Of a DNA stretch of 7,047 nt, positions 1 to 5,861 are shown piece after piece. The notes under the pieces were generated by a model. That model saw only the letters and a list, made by a program, of their open reading frames with translations. It did no database searches and was not told the origin of the DNA. Position numbers and translations under genes: made by a program. The stretch is from Smithella sp. UBA2180 (lineage in GTDB: Bacteria > Desulfobacterota > Syntrophia > Syntrophales > Smithellaceae): NCBI GenBank assembly GCA_002327415.1, contig DCVU01000176.1, positions 1-7,047 of the forward strand. The letters are read 5' to 3'. Each line of letters starts with the position of its first letter. Position 1 is the first letter of the stretch.

Positions 1-157
1 TCTGAGCAAACAGGTTGCCAAAGGACTTATCAAATCTTGTCCAATCTATTTTATTGGCAATGACATACAAGGGATGTCTTCTGTCCAGTATCTGTTCCAA
101 ACTCGATCGGAACAATTCCCCATGGGATTCTTCAAAACTGTTGTCTTTCGGTCTCAT
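1..157 (-). CDS. IS5-family transposase, N-terminal part (runs off the left edge)
   Basis: The minus strand reads from an ATG at 157-155 through 52 codons to the window edge without a stop. The protein begins MRPKDNSFEESHG and continues with LEQILDRRHPLYVIANKIDW, followed by a D-x-x-F-G segment. This is the typical opening of IS5-family DDE transposases (DUF772 N-terminal region, seen in proteins that start MRPK and contain an LDQI..RH.L..LA.KIDW block). The catalytic DDE core would lie outside the window. An in-frame TAG about ten codons upstream of the ATG limits any longer start. No good Shine-Dalgarno sits directly before the ATG; a GGAG lies about 19 bases away. A good promoter lies at 199-227. 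Whether the gene is intact cannot be judged from this window. Confidence 0.8.
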   Translation of the reverse strand, partial: MRPKDNSFEESHGELFRSSLEQILDRRHPLYVIANKIDWTRFDKSFGNLFAQ

Positions 158-198
158 AAATTTGCCGGTTTTGGGCTCCTTTTCCTAAAATTTCGGCA

Positions 199-227
199 AT
201 TATAGCACATAAAAATACGTTAATCAA
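199..227 (-). promoter_or_regulatory. Promoter of the IS5-family transposase
   Basis: On the minus strand the sequence shows TTGATT (227-222), a 17-base spacer, and a perfect TATAAT (204-199). The -10 is preceded by TGC, giving an extended -10. It lies about 42 bases upstream of the transposase ATG at 157 and points into it. All of this is by inspection only. Confidence 0.6.
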
Positions 228-241
228 GTAATAATATCAAT

Positions 242-1107
242 GTGTTAAAAGTTTTTCAGGGACGACTAAATAAAGAGGCGTTAAAAATGCATTTGGTCAA
301 AGGATTTAATGAACTGGAATCCCGGTTGGAAGAAAAAGAGAATCCCGAAGAAGATCATGAACCGAAATCAGGAGCTGCTAATCGCAATCATATCTCCACC
401 ACCGATCCGGACGCTTCCGTGACCAGACAGGGGGGCGGCAAAAGGAATCTTCAATACAAAGCCCATCGCAGTGTTGATGGCAAGGCTGAAGTCATTACGG
501 CTACGGAGATTACACCGGGGGAAGTCAACGAAGCCCATTTGCTATCCACTTTATTGGCCATGCACCAGGACAATACACAAACAACGGCAGAAACAGTAGT
601 TGCGGATACAAAGTATGGAACTGCTGATAATTATCTCGCCTGCTGTGATCTGGGTGTAAAGGCCCATATCCCTGATTTAAAGAAAAGTCATAATGATTTT
701 CAAGGCATTTTTCACGAGGATGATTTCCACTATCATCCAGAGACGGACTCTTACTTATGTCCTGCGGGCAACTATTTAAAGAGAAGCAGCTATAAGCCCA
801 ACCGGGATGTTTATGAATATAGGTGTTCGAACAAGGCTTGTCGAAACTGTTCATTAGTCACTCCATGTACAAAGTCAAAAATAGCCGGACGCTCACCCGG
901 CGCCGGCGGAAGGAAGACTTGGACAAGATGCGAAGCGCTGCGCAAACTCCGGCATCCCAACAAGACATCCGTATCCGTCAGCATCTTATGGAGCGGTCGT
1001 TTGCGCGGGCAACGAGATATGGATTCAAGCGGGCGCGTTGGCGAAGACTTTGGCGGGTTCAGCAGGAGATTTATCTTTCCCAATCCTCTAATCCTCTAAT
1101 CCTCTAA
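242..1107 (+). pseudogene. IS1182-type transposase remnant: 5' half missing, frameshifted
   Basis: The open frame from GTG 242 to 1099 contains a run typical of IS1182-type transposases: ISTTDPDASVTRQGGGK, then HRSVDGKAEVITATE, EVNEAHLL, VVADTKYGTADNYLACCDLG, and a cysteine block with CPAGN at residues 173-177 and further Cys at 195, 200, 203 and 209. D122 in VVADTKYG is likely the second catalytic Asp. The part carrying the first Asp, roughly 200 residues in full-length relatives, is absent. After about position 880 this frame loses family similarity. The family C-terminus continues one frame back as RQHLMERSFARATRYGF then RARWRRLWRVQ, up to about 1078; its E (codon 991-993) fits the third catalytic residue. 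A one-base loss near the A-run at 877-881 explains this. The GTG at 242 is probably not a real start, because true IS1182 sequence may begin only near 266. The gene is non-functional. Confidence 0.85.
1082..1105. repeat. Three tandem copies of AATCCTCT
   Basis: The 8-bp unit AATCCTCT occurs three times head to tail at 1082-1089, 1090-1097 and 1098-1105, followed by a partial AAT. It lies just past the end of the IS1182 similarity and 15 bases before the stop of the minus-strand PP-loop gene. It therefore marks the junction between mobile debris and host sequence. Polymerase slippage is a sufficient explanation for three copies. Confidence 0.85.
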
Positions 1108-1120
1108 TTTTCATCTTTTG

Positions 1121-2092
1121 TTATATAACCCATTTTTCGCAGTCTTCTTTTGCGACTGATTTGGACTTGATGATATTTGATAATTTTTTGTGCTGATAAA
1201 TTACATTTGCTTCGCTATCGGAGGGAGCATCACTATAGCGAACACAGAGTGCTGCTGCGAACGGAAGTAATGCAATAATTCCATGAGGTATTACAACGTG
1301 AGGTCCGGGAAAGTCAGCCATGAATAAAACAATATCATCATCCGTCGAAAGTTCACGCAAGTTTTCATTATCGGAATTATTGCGGCCGACAATAATTTTG
1401 CCTTGATCATCAGCGCGAAAATGACGACCATATTTTAATAAGTCGAGATCATGAATATCATGGTCTTCCTGATGCGAAAATAAATCGCGCAAACGCTTAG
1501 TAAACATGGGATCGGTAAGCAGACATCCTCCTGCAGGAGGAGCGTATTTAACTATACCGAAATCAGCAGCCAGTTTTATTTGATCCTTGCGTCCGCGTCC
1601 CTGAATGAAAAGCAATTTTGAGCGGTCAATCAAATTTTCTCTTTCCGCCTTTATCGGTTCAAGTAATTGAGCGCTCAGGGGACGTAGAATGTAGTCTGGA
1701 TAACCGGAATTTTTAGCTACAACGTAAAGAGATTGCTTGTTTTGTGACATTGGACGTTGACCGAGAACCTCTCCGGTAATAATAAAATCAAAACCGGACT
1801 TTTTCATTCTTTCCCCGGCTATTTGAAGCATAAGTGTGTGACAATCTATGCAGGGATTCATGTTTTTACCATAGCCATAGCGCGGAGATTTGAGCATCTT
1901 AAGATGTGTTGTGGTGATATCTTCAACTTCCAGAGGCAGATTTATTTGCCTTGAGGCGGCTTGCGCTTTTTGAGCGTTAAAAAAAGGGGTTGTATATGTT
2001 AGACAAAGAACATCAATGTTTTGCCTGCGGACAAGTTCTGCCGCCAGCATGCTGTCTAATCCACCGGAGAAAAGGGCTATAGCTTTAAACAT
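1121..2092 (-). CDS. PP-loop (ThiI/MnmA-like) tRNA thiolation-type enzyme with C-terminal NFACT-R domain
   Basis: This 323-aa protein opens with MFKAIALFSGGLDSMLAAEL. SGGLDS at residues 9-14 is the ATP-binding PP-loop of adenylating tRNA-thiolation enzymes. NPCIDCH (C81 and C84) and TGEVLGQRPMSQ (106-117) resemble the matching stretches of MnmA and ThiI. PAGGCLLTDP with C190 offers a second cysteine of the kind used for sulfur transfer or disulfide formation. Residues about 217-300 (YGRHFR, GKIIVGRNNSDNENL, GPHVVIP, AAALCVRYSDAPSD) match the RNA-binding NFACT-R domain known to be fused to such PP-loop proteins. It probably acts in the cytoplasm, activating a uridine for thiolation; the tRNA position is not determinable. 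It lacks the THUMP domain of classical ThiI. It follows the LysM gene by 15 bp and has no visible Shine-Dalgarno, so translation may be coupled. Databases often label this type as ThiI or as MnmA; I leave the symbol blank. Confidence 0.85.
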   Translation of the reverse strand: MFKAIALFSGGLDSMLAAELVRRQNIDVLCLTYTTPFFNAQKAQAASRQINLPLEVEDITTTHLKMLKSPRYGYGKNMNPCIDCHTLMLQIAGERMKKSGFDFIITGEVLGQRPMSQNKQSLYVVAKNSGYPDYILRPLSAQLLEPIKAERENLIDRSKLLFIQGRGRKDQIKLAADFGIVKYAPPAGGCLLTDPMFTKRLRDLFSHQEDHDIHDLDLLKYGRHFRADDQGKIIVGRNNSDNENLRELSTDDDIVLFMADFPGPHVVIPHGIIALLPFAAALCVRYSDAPSDSEANVIYQHKKLSNIIKSKSVAKEDCEKWVI

Positions 2093-2107
2093 AAGAATAT
2101 GGAGTCA

Positions 2108-3673
2108 TTAATATTTGGCGATATTAGCGGACCATACCTCCTGAAGCAAACCGCGTAATTCTTGATCAATATCAAAATCAATAACGTATAGATCTTTATC
2201 GGTCTTGATCTTGGTGCCATTAAAGTTTAGAGCATAAGGCGCCTGGTTTTTCTCCGGTCCGGAAAACGTAAAATTGCCGGAAGTAAAAGGAATGTTAAGA
2301 CCGTGTAAAATCTTTTCCATGATTTTTTCCGGAGAATCGTTATCTTTAACGAAGATAAGTTCGTTACCTGCTTGTTTCAGCGCATTGACGAATTGTGGAG
2401 ATAAAATCTGTGAATAGATAATATATTTCTTATTTTCCTTGTTTACCAGAACATCGGCTTTAATCGATAAATTAAAACCGTCTTTTACAGTGTCGAACAT
2501 TTGAATATCAACATCTTTTTCGGCGCTCAGTCCCAAATTGGAAACCAGGGCATAAGAAAAATCTTTGGCTGATGTTGTAGGAAAGACCGGCATCGGCTGC
2601 AAAGAATAAACTTCTTCCGGTTTTCCAACCAGACCTGTTTCCTCGGAAATTTCAGTAACAATAAGACCGTTTTTCTGGGAATAGTTTTTGATTGACTTGG
2701 GCAATAGCAAATTATTTTCATGAATCAGACGCAATCCTTGCTTTGATGGTTTTGTTTGTTTGGGGAAAGTGCTGAAAATTACCCAATCGACCGTTAACTC
2801 CACCGGAGGAAAAGCGCCGATCATCATAGGCTTTTCACCCTTAATCATTCTGTAACTCTTAGTGGTATTAATAACTTTTTTTAAGATAGCGATAACATCA
2901 TCATTTTTGTCCGTTTTAACTAAATAGTAGTTTGACCAATTATCACTGATCATCTTTTTGAGATTATTATTGGCACGGTTTTCCAGATCAAGGAATACAA
3001 TTGTATTATCATCAAATTCAATTACAGGAATTTTAGAGCAATCAATTGTCACCTGCCCGGTTTTAGAGAGGGGAAGATAATAATTGCCCGTAGTGGTAAT
3101 TGATCCATTCATTTGAGTGAGAACATGCTTAAGTACAGCGAAGCCGACTTCCGGCGGCATAACTTTTTTTCTTTTTACTTCGGCAATTTTTTTCGGTTGA
3201 GTTTGGTTCTCCGTGAGTTTTAAAGCTTTCTGATCCACGGCTTTAGTTTTTACCGGAGTTTCGGCTAAGACTGTTCTGCCGGGTAACTTTATAACTGTGC
3301 CTGGATTAATTTTATTAACATTCTTAATGCGTGGATTGATTGATTTAATAATCCTAACTGTTTTAGGAATATCGGTTTCGGCAACCTTTAGTTCACGGCG
3401 GATGATTCCCATTAAACCATCGCCCTTTTTTATTTTGTAATACCTAACCTTGGCAGAAATAATTTTGTGAGTAGCTTTAGCAGTGGAAGAAACTGCTGTT
3501 TTGCTCTTAACCTCCTTTTCTTTTACTTCTGTTTTTGCCTTGGCCTCTGTTTTTATCTCTGCAGTTTCTTTAAGTGTTGTTTGCGCTGTATTTTCCTTCG
3601 AATTCGCCGGTTGGTAAATAAGGACGGCTGAAAAGGCAACCATAATCAAGGCTAAAGTATATTGCTTAATCAT
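2108..3673 (-). CDS. Exported LysM-domain protein with uncharacterised C-terminal region
   Basis: I place the start at ATG 3673 (521 aa) because a strong GGGGGAAG Shine-Dalgarno precedes it; the ATG 13 codons further up lacks this. Residues 1-25 form a signal peptide: basic MIKQ, hydrophobic TLALIMVAFSAVLIY, then a likely cleavage near PANS. Residues 26-70 are a Lys/Glu/Ala/Thr-rich linker with KTEAKAKTEVKEKEVK. Residues about 78-132 are a LysM module (YYKIKKGDGL, SINPRIKNVNKINPGTVIKLPG), the fold that binds the glycan chains of peptidoglycan. A second Lys-rich linker follows to about 170. The remaining ~350 residues form a mixed alpha/beta region I do not recognise, and I see no peptidase or amidase motif. 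The protein is probably periplasmic and cell-wall associated. It is the first gene of a unit with the PP-loop gene downstream; that link is positional only and I see no functional reason for it. Confidence 0.75.
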   Translation of the reverse strand: MIKQYTLALIMVAFSAVLIYQPANSKENTAQTTLKETAEIKTEAKAKTEVKEKEVKSKTAVSSTAKATHKIISAKVRYYKIKKGDGLMGIIRRELKVAETDIPKTVRIIKSINPRIKNVNKINPGTVIKLPGRTVLAETPVKTKAVDQKALKLTENQTQPKKIAEVKRKKVMPPEVGFAVLKHVLTQMNGSITTTGNYYLPLSKTGQVTIDCSKIPVIEFDDNTIVFLDLENRANNNLKKMISDNWSNYYLVKTDKNDDVIAILKKVINTTKSYRMIKGEKPMMIGAFPPVELTVDWVIFSTFPKQTKPSKQGLRLIHENNLLLPKSIKNYSQKNGLIVTEISEETGLVGKPEEVYSLQPMPVFPTTSAKDFSYALVSNLGLSAEKDVDIQMFDTVKDGFNLSIKADVLVNKENKKYIIYSQILSPQFVNALKQAGNELIFVKDNDSPEKIMEKILHGLNIPFTSGNFTFSGPEKNQAPYALNFNGTKIKTDKDLYVIDFDIDQELRGLLQEVWSANIAKY

Positions 3674-3679
3674 TAGACT

Positions 3680-3687
3680 CTTCCCCC
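3680..3687 (-). promoter_or_regulatory. Shine-Dalgarno that fixes the LysM gene start
   Basis: On the minus strand GGGGGAAG lies six bases before ATG 3673. The alternative in-frame ATG at 3712 has no comparable purine stretch, and its extra 13 residues would displace the signal peptide from the N-terminus. The shorter start is therefore preferred. Confidence 0.7.
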
Positions 3688-3724
3688 TGTTTAAGAGAGT
3701 GAAAAATATCAATTATTCCGTGTT

Positions 3725-3753
3725 TAATTACTCCGATTGGCAAGAAAAGTCAA
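3725..3753 (-). promoter_or_regulatory. Candidate promoter of the LysM/PP-loop unit
   Basis: On the minus strand TTGACT (3753-3748) is followed after 17 bases by TAATTA (3730-3725). The -35 is close to consensus, but the -10 is poor. It is the best candidate I see in the roughly 190-bp AT-rich gap between the DUF1385 stop and the LysM start. That gap holds no other gene and no convincing terminator. Confidence 0.35.
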
Positions 3754-3862
3754 CTCCTTATATGATGTAAGTGAAAAATTTTATAAATCATCTGGTAATC
3801 ATAAGATTAAATTTTAATTTTTTAGGGAGTAGGAATCTGTCTATTTTTATGGCCCTTTGATT

Positions 3863-4732
3863 TCAAATTACTTTTTTCATAGCGGCGATGGCTACTTCAA
3901 TTTGATCATCGGAAGGTTCACTTGTTGTAATTTTTTGCAGCATTAATCCAGGCCAACTCAGCAGTTGTACCAGTTTTGAATGGCTGTATTTGCCGGTAAA
4001 ACGGATTGCTTCGTAAGAAATACCGGCAACAACAGGAAGAAGTAAAATTTTGTAGAGTACTCTATGTAGGAAATCAGGGCGTCCTAATAGAGAAAAGACC
4101 AATATGGATACAATCATCACAAAAAGAATAAAGCTTGTTCCGCAACGGGGATGGCGTGTAGAGAATCCTTTAACATTTTCTACAGTCAATTCCTGACCAT
4201 GTTCCCAGGCAAATACAGTTTTGTGTTCCGCTCCGTGGTACATGTATGTCCGTCGCATATCTTTCATTAAGAGCGTGACAGCAAGAAAACAAAGGAAAAT
4301 GCCCAGTCGAACGCAGCCTTCTAAAATATTCAGGAGAATTAAATTGGAAACGAAGATTTTAATTTTAGTAAAGAAAAACGCCGGCACAACAACAAAGAAA
4401 AAAATGGCAACGGCGAAACTTATGACAAACGAAAGATACATCTCCCATCCCTGGGGTTTTTTTTCTTCTTCCGACAAGGCAACTTCTGCAGAAAACATCA
4501 GGCACTTGATTCCGATAATCATCATTTCAAATAAAGTGATTGTTCCTCGAATAAACATCCATCCTAGTATTTTATAGCGTTTAGTCAGGGGGATATATTC
4601 ACGTTCCTGAAAAACAATTTCCTTATCCGGTCTTCTCACTGCTGCCGCGATTTTATTGCCGTGACGCATCATGACGCCTTCAATAAGTGCTTGCCCTCCG
4701 GCTATATCTTCAGGTTTCGGTTTGGCTGGCAT
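3863..4732 (-). CDS. DUF1385 (YqhQ-like) integral membrane protein
   Basis: This 289-aa protein carries the hallmarks of the DUF1385 family: GGQALIEGVMMR at residues 12-23, HGAEHKTVFAWEHG at 166-179, HPRCGTSF at 194-201, GISYE near 237 and PGLMLQ near 261. Hydrophobic segments lie at about 57-80, 99-121, 127-155, 200-216 and 226-242, so it spans the inner membrane several times. The conserved His/Glu/Cys residues (H166, E169, H170, H194, C197) look like a possible metal site, but the biochemical function is not established. Its length is normal for the family. A Shine-Dalgarno AGAGGGA lies about 10 bases before the ATG. It has its own promoter at 4796-4824 and is divergent from the plus-strand unit. 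In many bacteria relatives sit near rpmE and prfA; that context is not present here. Confidence 0.9.
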   Translation of the reverse strand: MPAKPKPEDIAGGQALIEGVMMRHGNKIAAAVRRPDKEIVFQEREYIPLTKRYKILGWMFIRGTITLFEMMIIGIKCLMFSAEVALSEEEKKPQGWEMYLSFVISFAVAIFFFVVVPAFFFTKIKIFVSNLILLNILEGCVRLGIFLCFLAVTLLMKDMRRTYMYHGAEHKTVFAWEHGQELTVENVKGFSTRHPRCGTSFILFVMIVSILVFSLLGRPDFLHRVLYKILLLPVVAGISYEAIRFTGKYSHSKLVQLLSWPGLMLQKITTSEPSDDQIEVAIAAMKKVI

Positions 4733-4763
4733 ATTTTATTTATCCCTCTGTGATTCATTTGGG

Positions 4764-4782
4764 GCGCTTATTTGCTAAGCGC
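4764..4782 (-). other. Perfect 7-bp stem / 5-base loop hairpin in the DUF1385 gene leader
   Basis: GCGCTTA (4764-4770) and TAAGCGC (4776-4782) are exact reverse complements separated by TTTGC. The loop base run TTTGC can also pair with GCAAA just outside the stem (4780-4784), giving a competing fold. The element lies between the inferred transcription start (about 4789) and the Shine-Dalgarno of the minus-strand DUF1385 gene. It is not followed by a T-run on either strand, so it is not a typical terminator. It could be an operator palindrome, an mRNA-stabilising 5' stem, or a regulatory switch. Confidence 0.7.
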
Positions 4783-4795
4783 AAATTTGTTACCC

Positions 4796-4824
4796 GTGAT
4801 ATAGTATTTAGTGAATAGTGTCAA
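4796..4824 (-). promoter_or_regulatory. Promoter of the DUF1385 gene
   Basis: On the minus strand a perfect TTGACA (4824-4819), a 17-base spacer and TATCAC (4801-4796, four of six to consensus) are positioned to start transcription near 4789. That is about 57 bases before the ATG. This is a standard sigma-70 layout. Confidence 0.6.
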
Positions 4825-4846
4825 ATTATGATTTTTAAATTCCTTG

Positions 4847-4874
4847 TTGCAAGATAAGCGTCCAATGATATAAT
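4847..4874 (+). promoter_or_regulatory. Extended -10 promoter of the plus-strand unit
   Basis: A perfect TATAAT at 4869-4874 is preceded by TGA, giving the extended -10 form TGnTATAAT. TTGCAA at 4847-4852 lies 16 bases upstream as a moderate -35. Transcription would start near 4881, leaving a leader of about 30 bases that ends in AAGGTGG (4900-4906), five bases before ATG 4912. It is back to back with the DUF1385 promoter and does not overlap it. Confidence 0.7.
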
Positions 4875-4911
4875 GCCTAAAAATTATAAAAATGAATTTA
4901 AGGTGGTTTAA

Positions 4912-5130
4912 ATGAGCTCAACAGATTTATTTATAAAAGAATATCAGGATCGTTTTGAAAAAAAGATAAGAGAGAATGAAATTGCTGCGCTGGAACACTG
5001 GAAAGCTCAATTGGACAAAATTATCGCTTTGCGTCCGGACAGTGTTGCTTCGATGCAGTCGCAGGTCACAAAAATATCGGAAATGATGTCCAATCGGATC
5101 AAAATATTAAAAAAGGAATCCCAAATATGA
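4912..5130 (+). CDS. Small helical (coiled-coil-like) protein, 72 aa, unknown function
   Basis: This is a charged, almost entirely helix-favouring protein. The first half contains KEYQDRFEKKIRENE and ALEHWKAQLDKIIALRP, followed by a Pro/Asp/Ser break. The second half has QSQVTKISEMMSNRIKILKK with heptad-like hydrophobic spacing (V, I, M, I, I). It has no signal peptide, membrane segment or cysteine, so it is cytoplasmic and probably forms a helical hairpin or oligomer. The start is supported by AAGGTGG five bases upstream and a strong promoter. It is the first gene of the unit leading to the HD phosphohydrolase, lipoprotein and MscL. Its stop TGA overlaps the ATG of the next small ORF as ATGA. 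I do not recognise the family. Confidence 0.75.
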   Translation: MSSTDLFIKEYQDRFEKKIRENEIAALEHWKAQLDKIIALRPDSVASMQSQVTKISEMMSNRIKILKKESQI

Positions 5131-5255
5131 ATACAAAATCAAGCTTTAGAGACATTTCGCACCAAGTTGCCGGTTATTATGTCCTCCGCTTATCGGGATT
5201 GTTCTACTTGCCAATTCCGCTGCGCTACACTTTCAGAATTGGAGTATCACAATAA
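5127..5255 (+). CDS. Small ORF of 42 aa, translationally linked to both neighbours
   Basis: ATG 5127 overlaps the preceding stop as ATGA. It is preceded by AAGGA at 5113-5117 with nine-base spacing. The frame ends at TAA 5253-5255, one base before the ATG of the HD-domain gene (TAA-A-ATG). The peptide starts MNTKSSFRDISHQVAG and continues with YYVLRLSGLFYLPIPLRYTF, a basic and aromatic, amphipathic stretch that could sit on the membrane. The exact fit between two genes and the own Shine-Dalgarno argue for translation, as a small protein or as a coupling leader for the HD gene. The sequence faintly recalls the N-termini of LpxL-type acyltransferases, so a truncated remnant of such a gene is an alternative. 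The family is not recognised. Confidence 0.5.
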   Translation: MNTKSSFRDISHQVAGYYVLRLSGLFYLPIPLRYTFRIGVSQ

Positions 5256-5256
5256 A

Positions 5257-5832
5257 ATGGATAGTCTTGCCAATTTTTTGTTTGAAGTTGGAATGCTCAG
5301 CAGAACGCCGCGCAGTGGTTATCAGTTTCTGGGCAGCGGCAAGGAATCGGTAGCCGAACACGTTTTGCGTACCGTATTTGTCGGTTACACTCTTTGTAAA
5401 ATGGATGATTCGCTGGATGAGTTGCGCGTGTTGAAAATGTGTATTCTTCATGATTTGCCGGAAGCGCGCACCGGTGATATGAATTATGTCAATAAGAAAT
5501 ATGTGGATGTTGATGAAGCCAAAGCCGTTAAAGAATTAACGGACGGGCTTTTTTTTGGTGACGATATCCGGTCGGCGATCGAAGAGTTTAATGCGAAAGA
5601 GACCAGGGAAGCGTTAATTGCCCGGGATGCCGATCAAATTGCTCTTATCTTACAGCTGAAAGAATGCGGTGACTTGGGGAATAAATATTCGGAAGAGTGG
5701 ATAAACTTTGCACTACAGAGATTAAGTACTGAGAACGGGAAAAAACTTTCCGAAAGAATTACTAAAACGGACTCTTCCCTTTGGTGGTTTAAAGAAAAAA
5801 ATGATTGGTGGATAAACGGGAATAGCCGGTAG
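5257..5832 (+). CDS. HD-domain phosphohydrolase, YfbR/HDDC2-like (5'-deoxynucleotidase type)
   Basis: From ATG 5257 the protein has 191 residues and starts MDSLANFLFEVGMLSRTPRSG, as HDDC2/YfbR relatives do. The metal and catalytic residues of the family are visible: H35 in SVAEH, H65-D66 in CILHDLPEA, E69, D74 in TGD, and D126 in ARDADQIALILQ. The spacing from HD to the Glu (+4) and to the Asp (+9) equals that of E. coli YfbR (H68/D69, E72, D77). Relatives hydrolyse deoxynucleoside 5'-monophosphates in the cytoplasm; the exact substrate here is inferred. The frame is open further upstream to TTG 5167 and ATG 5179, but that extension is not family-like and lies inside the 42-aa ORF, so I reject it. 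GGAG at 5241-5244 lies 12 bases before the ATG, which is long, so translational coupling to the 42-aa ORF is likely. The C-terminus (LWWFKEKNDWW) is intact. Confidence 0.85.
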   Translation: MDSLANFLFEVGMLSRTPRSGYQFLGSGKESVAEHVLRTVFVGYTLCKMDDSLDELRVLKMCILHDLPEARTGDMNYVNKKYVDVDEAKAVKELTDGLFFGDDIRSAIEEFNAKETREALIARDADQIALILQLKECGDLGNKYSEEWINFALQRLSTENGKKLSERITKTDSSLWWFKEKNDWWINGNSR

Positions 5833-5861
5833 GTGTTCATGATTATCACGAAAGATATTGC

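Larger units (their letters stand above)
1..265 (-). mobile_element. Right end of an IS5-type insertion sequence (partial)
   Basis: The leftward transposase and its promoter imply that an IS end lies between about 228 and 270. The sequence at 250-265 reads, on the minus strand, TCGTCCCTGAAAAACT, which looks like a plausible terminal inverted repeat. It is followed outward by CTAA at 266-269, which fits the YTAR target preference known for several IS5-group elements. The other end is outside the window, so neither the inverted repeat nor the target duplication can be confirmed. The element boundary is therefore an inference. The presence of IS5-type coding sequence is seen directly. Confidence 0.4.

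Noticed and set aside
525..1083. Two minus-strand frames opposite the IS1182 remnant
   Set aside because: The plus strand carries recognisable transposase sequence across the whole stretch, and the minus frames show no motif.
2084..2107. A seven-codon frame (MTPYSYV) bridging the LysM stop and the PP-loop gene start
   Set aside because: It has no ribosome site of its own and is too short to judge. Simple reinitiation across 15 bases explains the missing Shine-Dalgarno equally well.
3780..3835. AT-rich short inverted repeats (TAATC-ATAA-GATTA) between the DUF1385 and LysM genes
   Set aside because: Stems are five A/T-rich pairs only and are not followed by a proper T-tract on the relevant strand. 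They are expected by chance in such sequence.
4221..4577. Plus-strand frame of 118 codons inside the DUF1385 gene
   Set aside because: It lies wholly opposite a clear family member, and its Lys/Ile/Thr-rich product is a mirror of the hydrophobic codons on the other strand.
5167..5256. N-terminal extension of the HD-domain protein from TTG 5167 or ATG 5179, with a C-x-x-C-x-x-x-C cluster
   Set aside because: HDDC2/YfbR-type proteins start near MDSLANFLFE. The extension has no Shine-Dalgarno and overlaps the better supported 42-aa frame, so the cysteine spacing is taken as chance.
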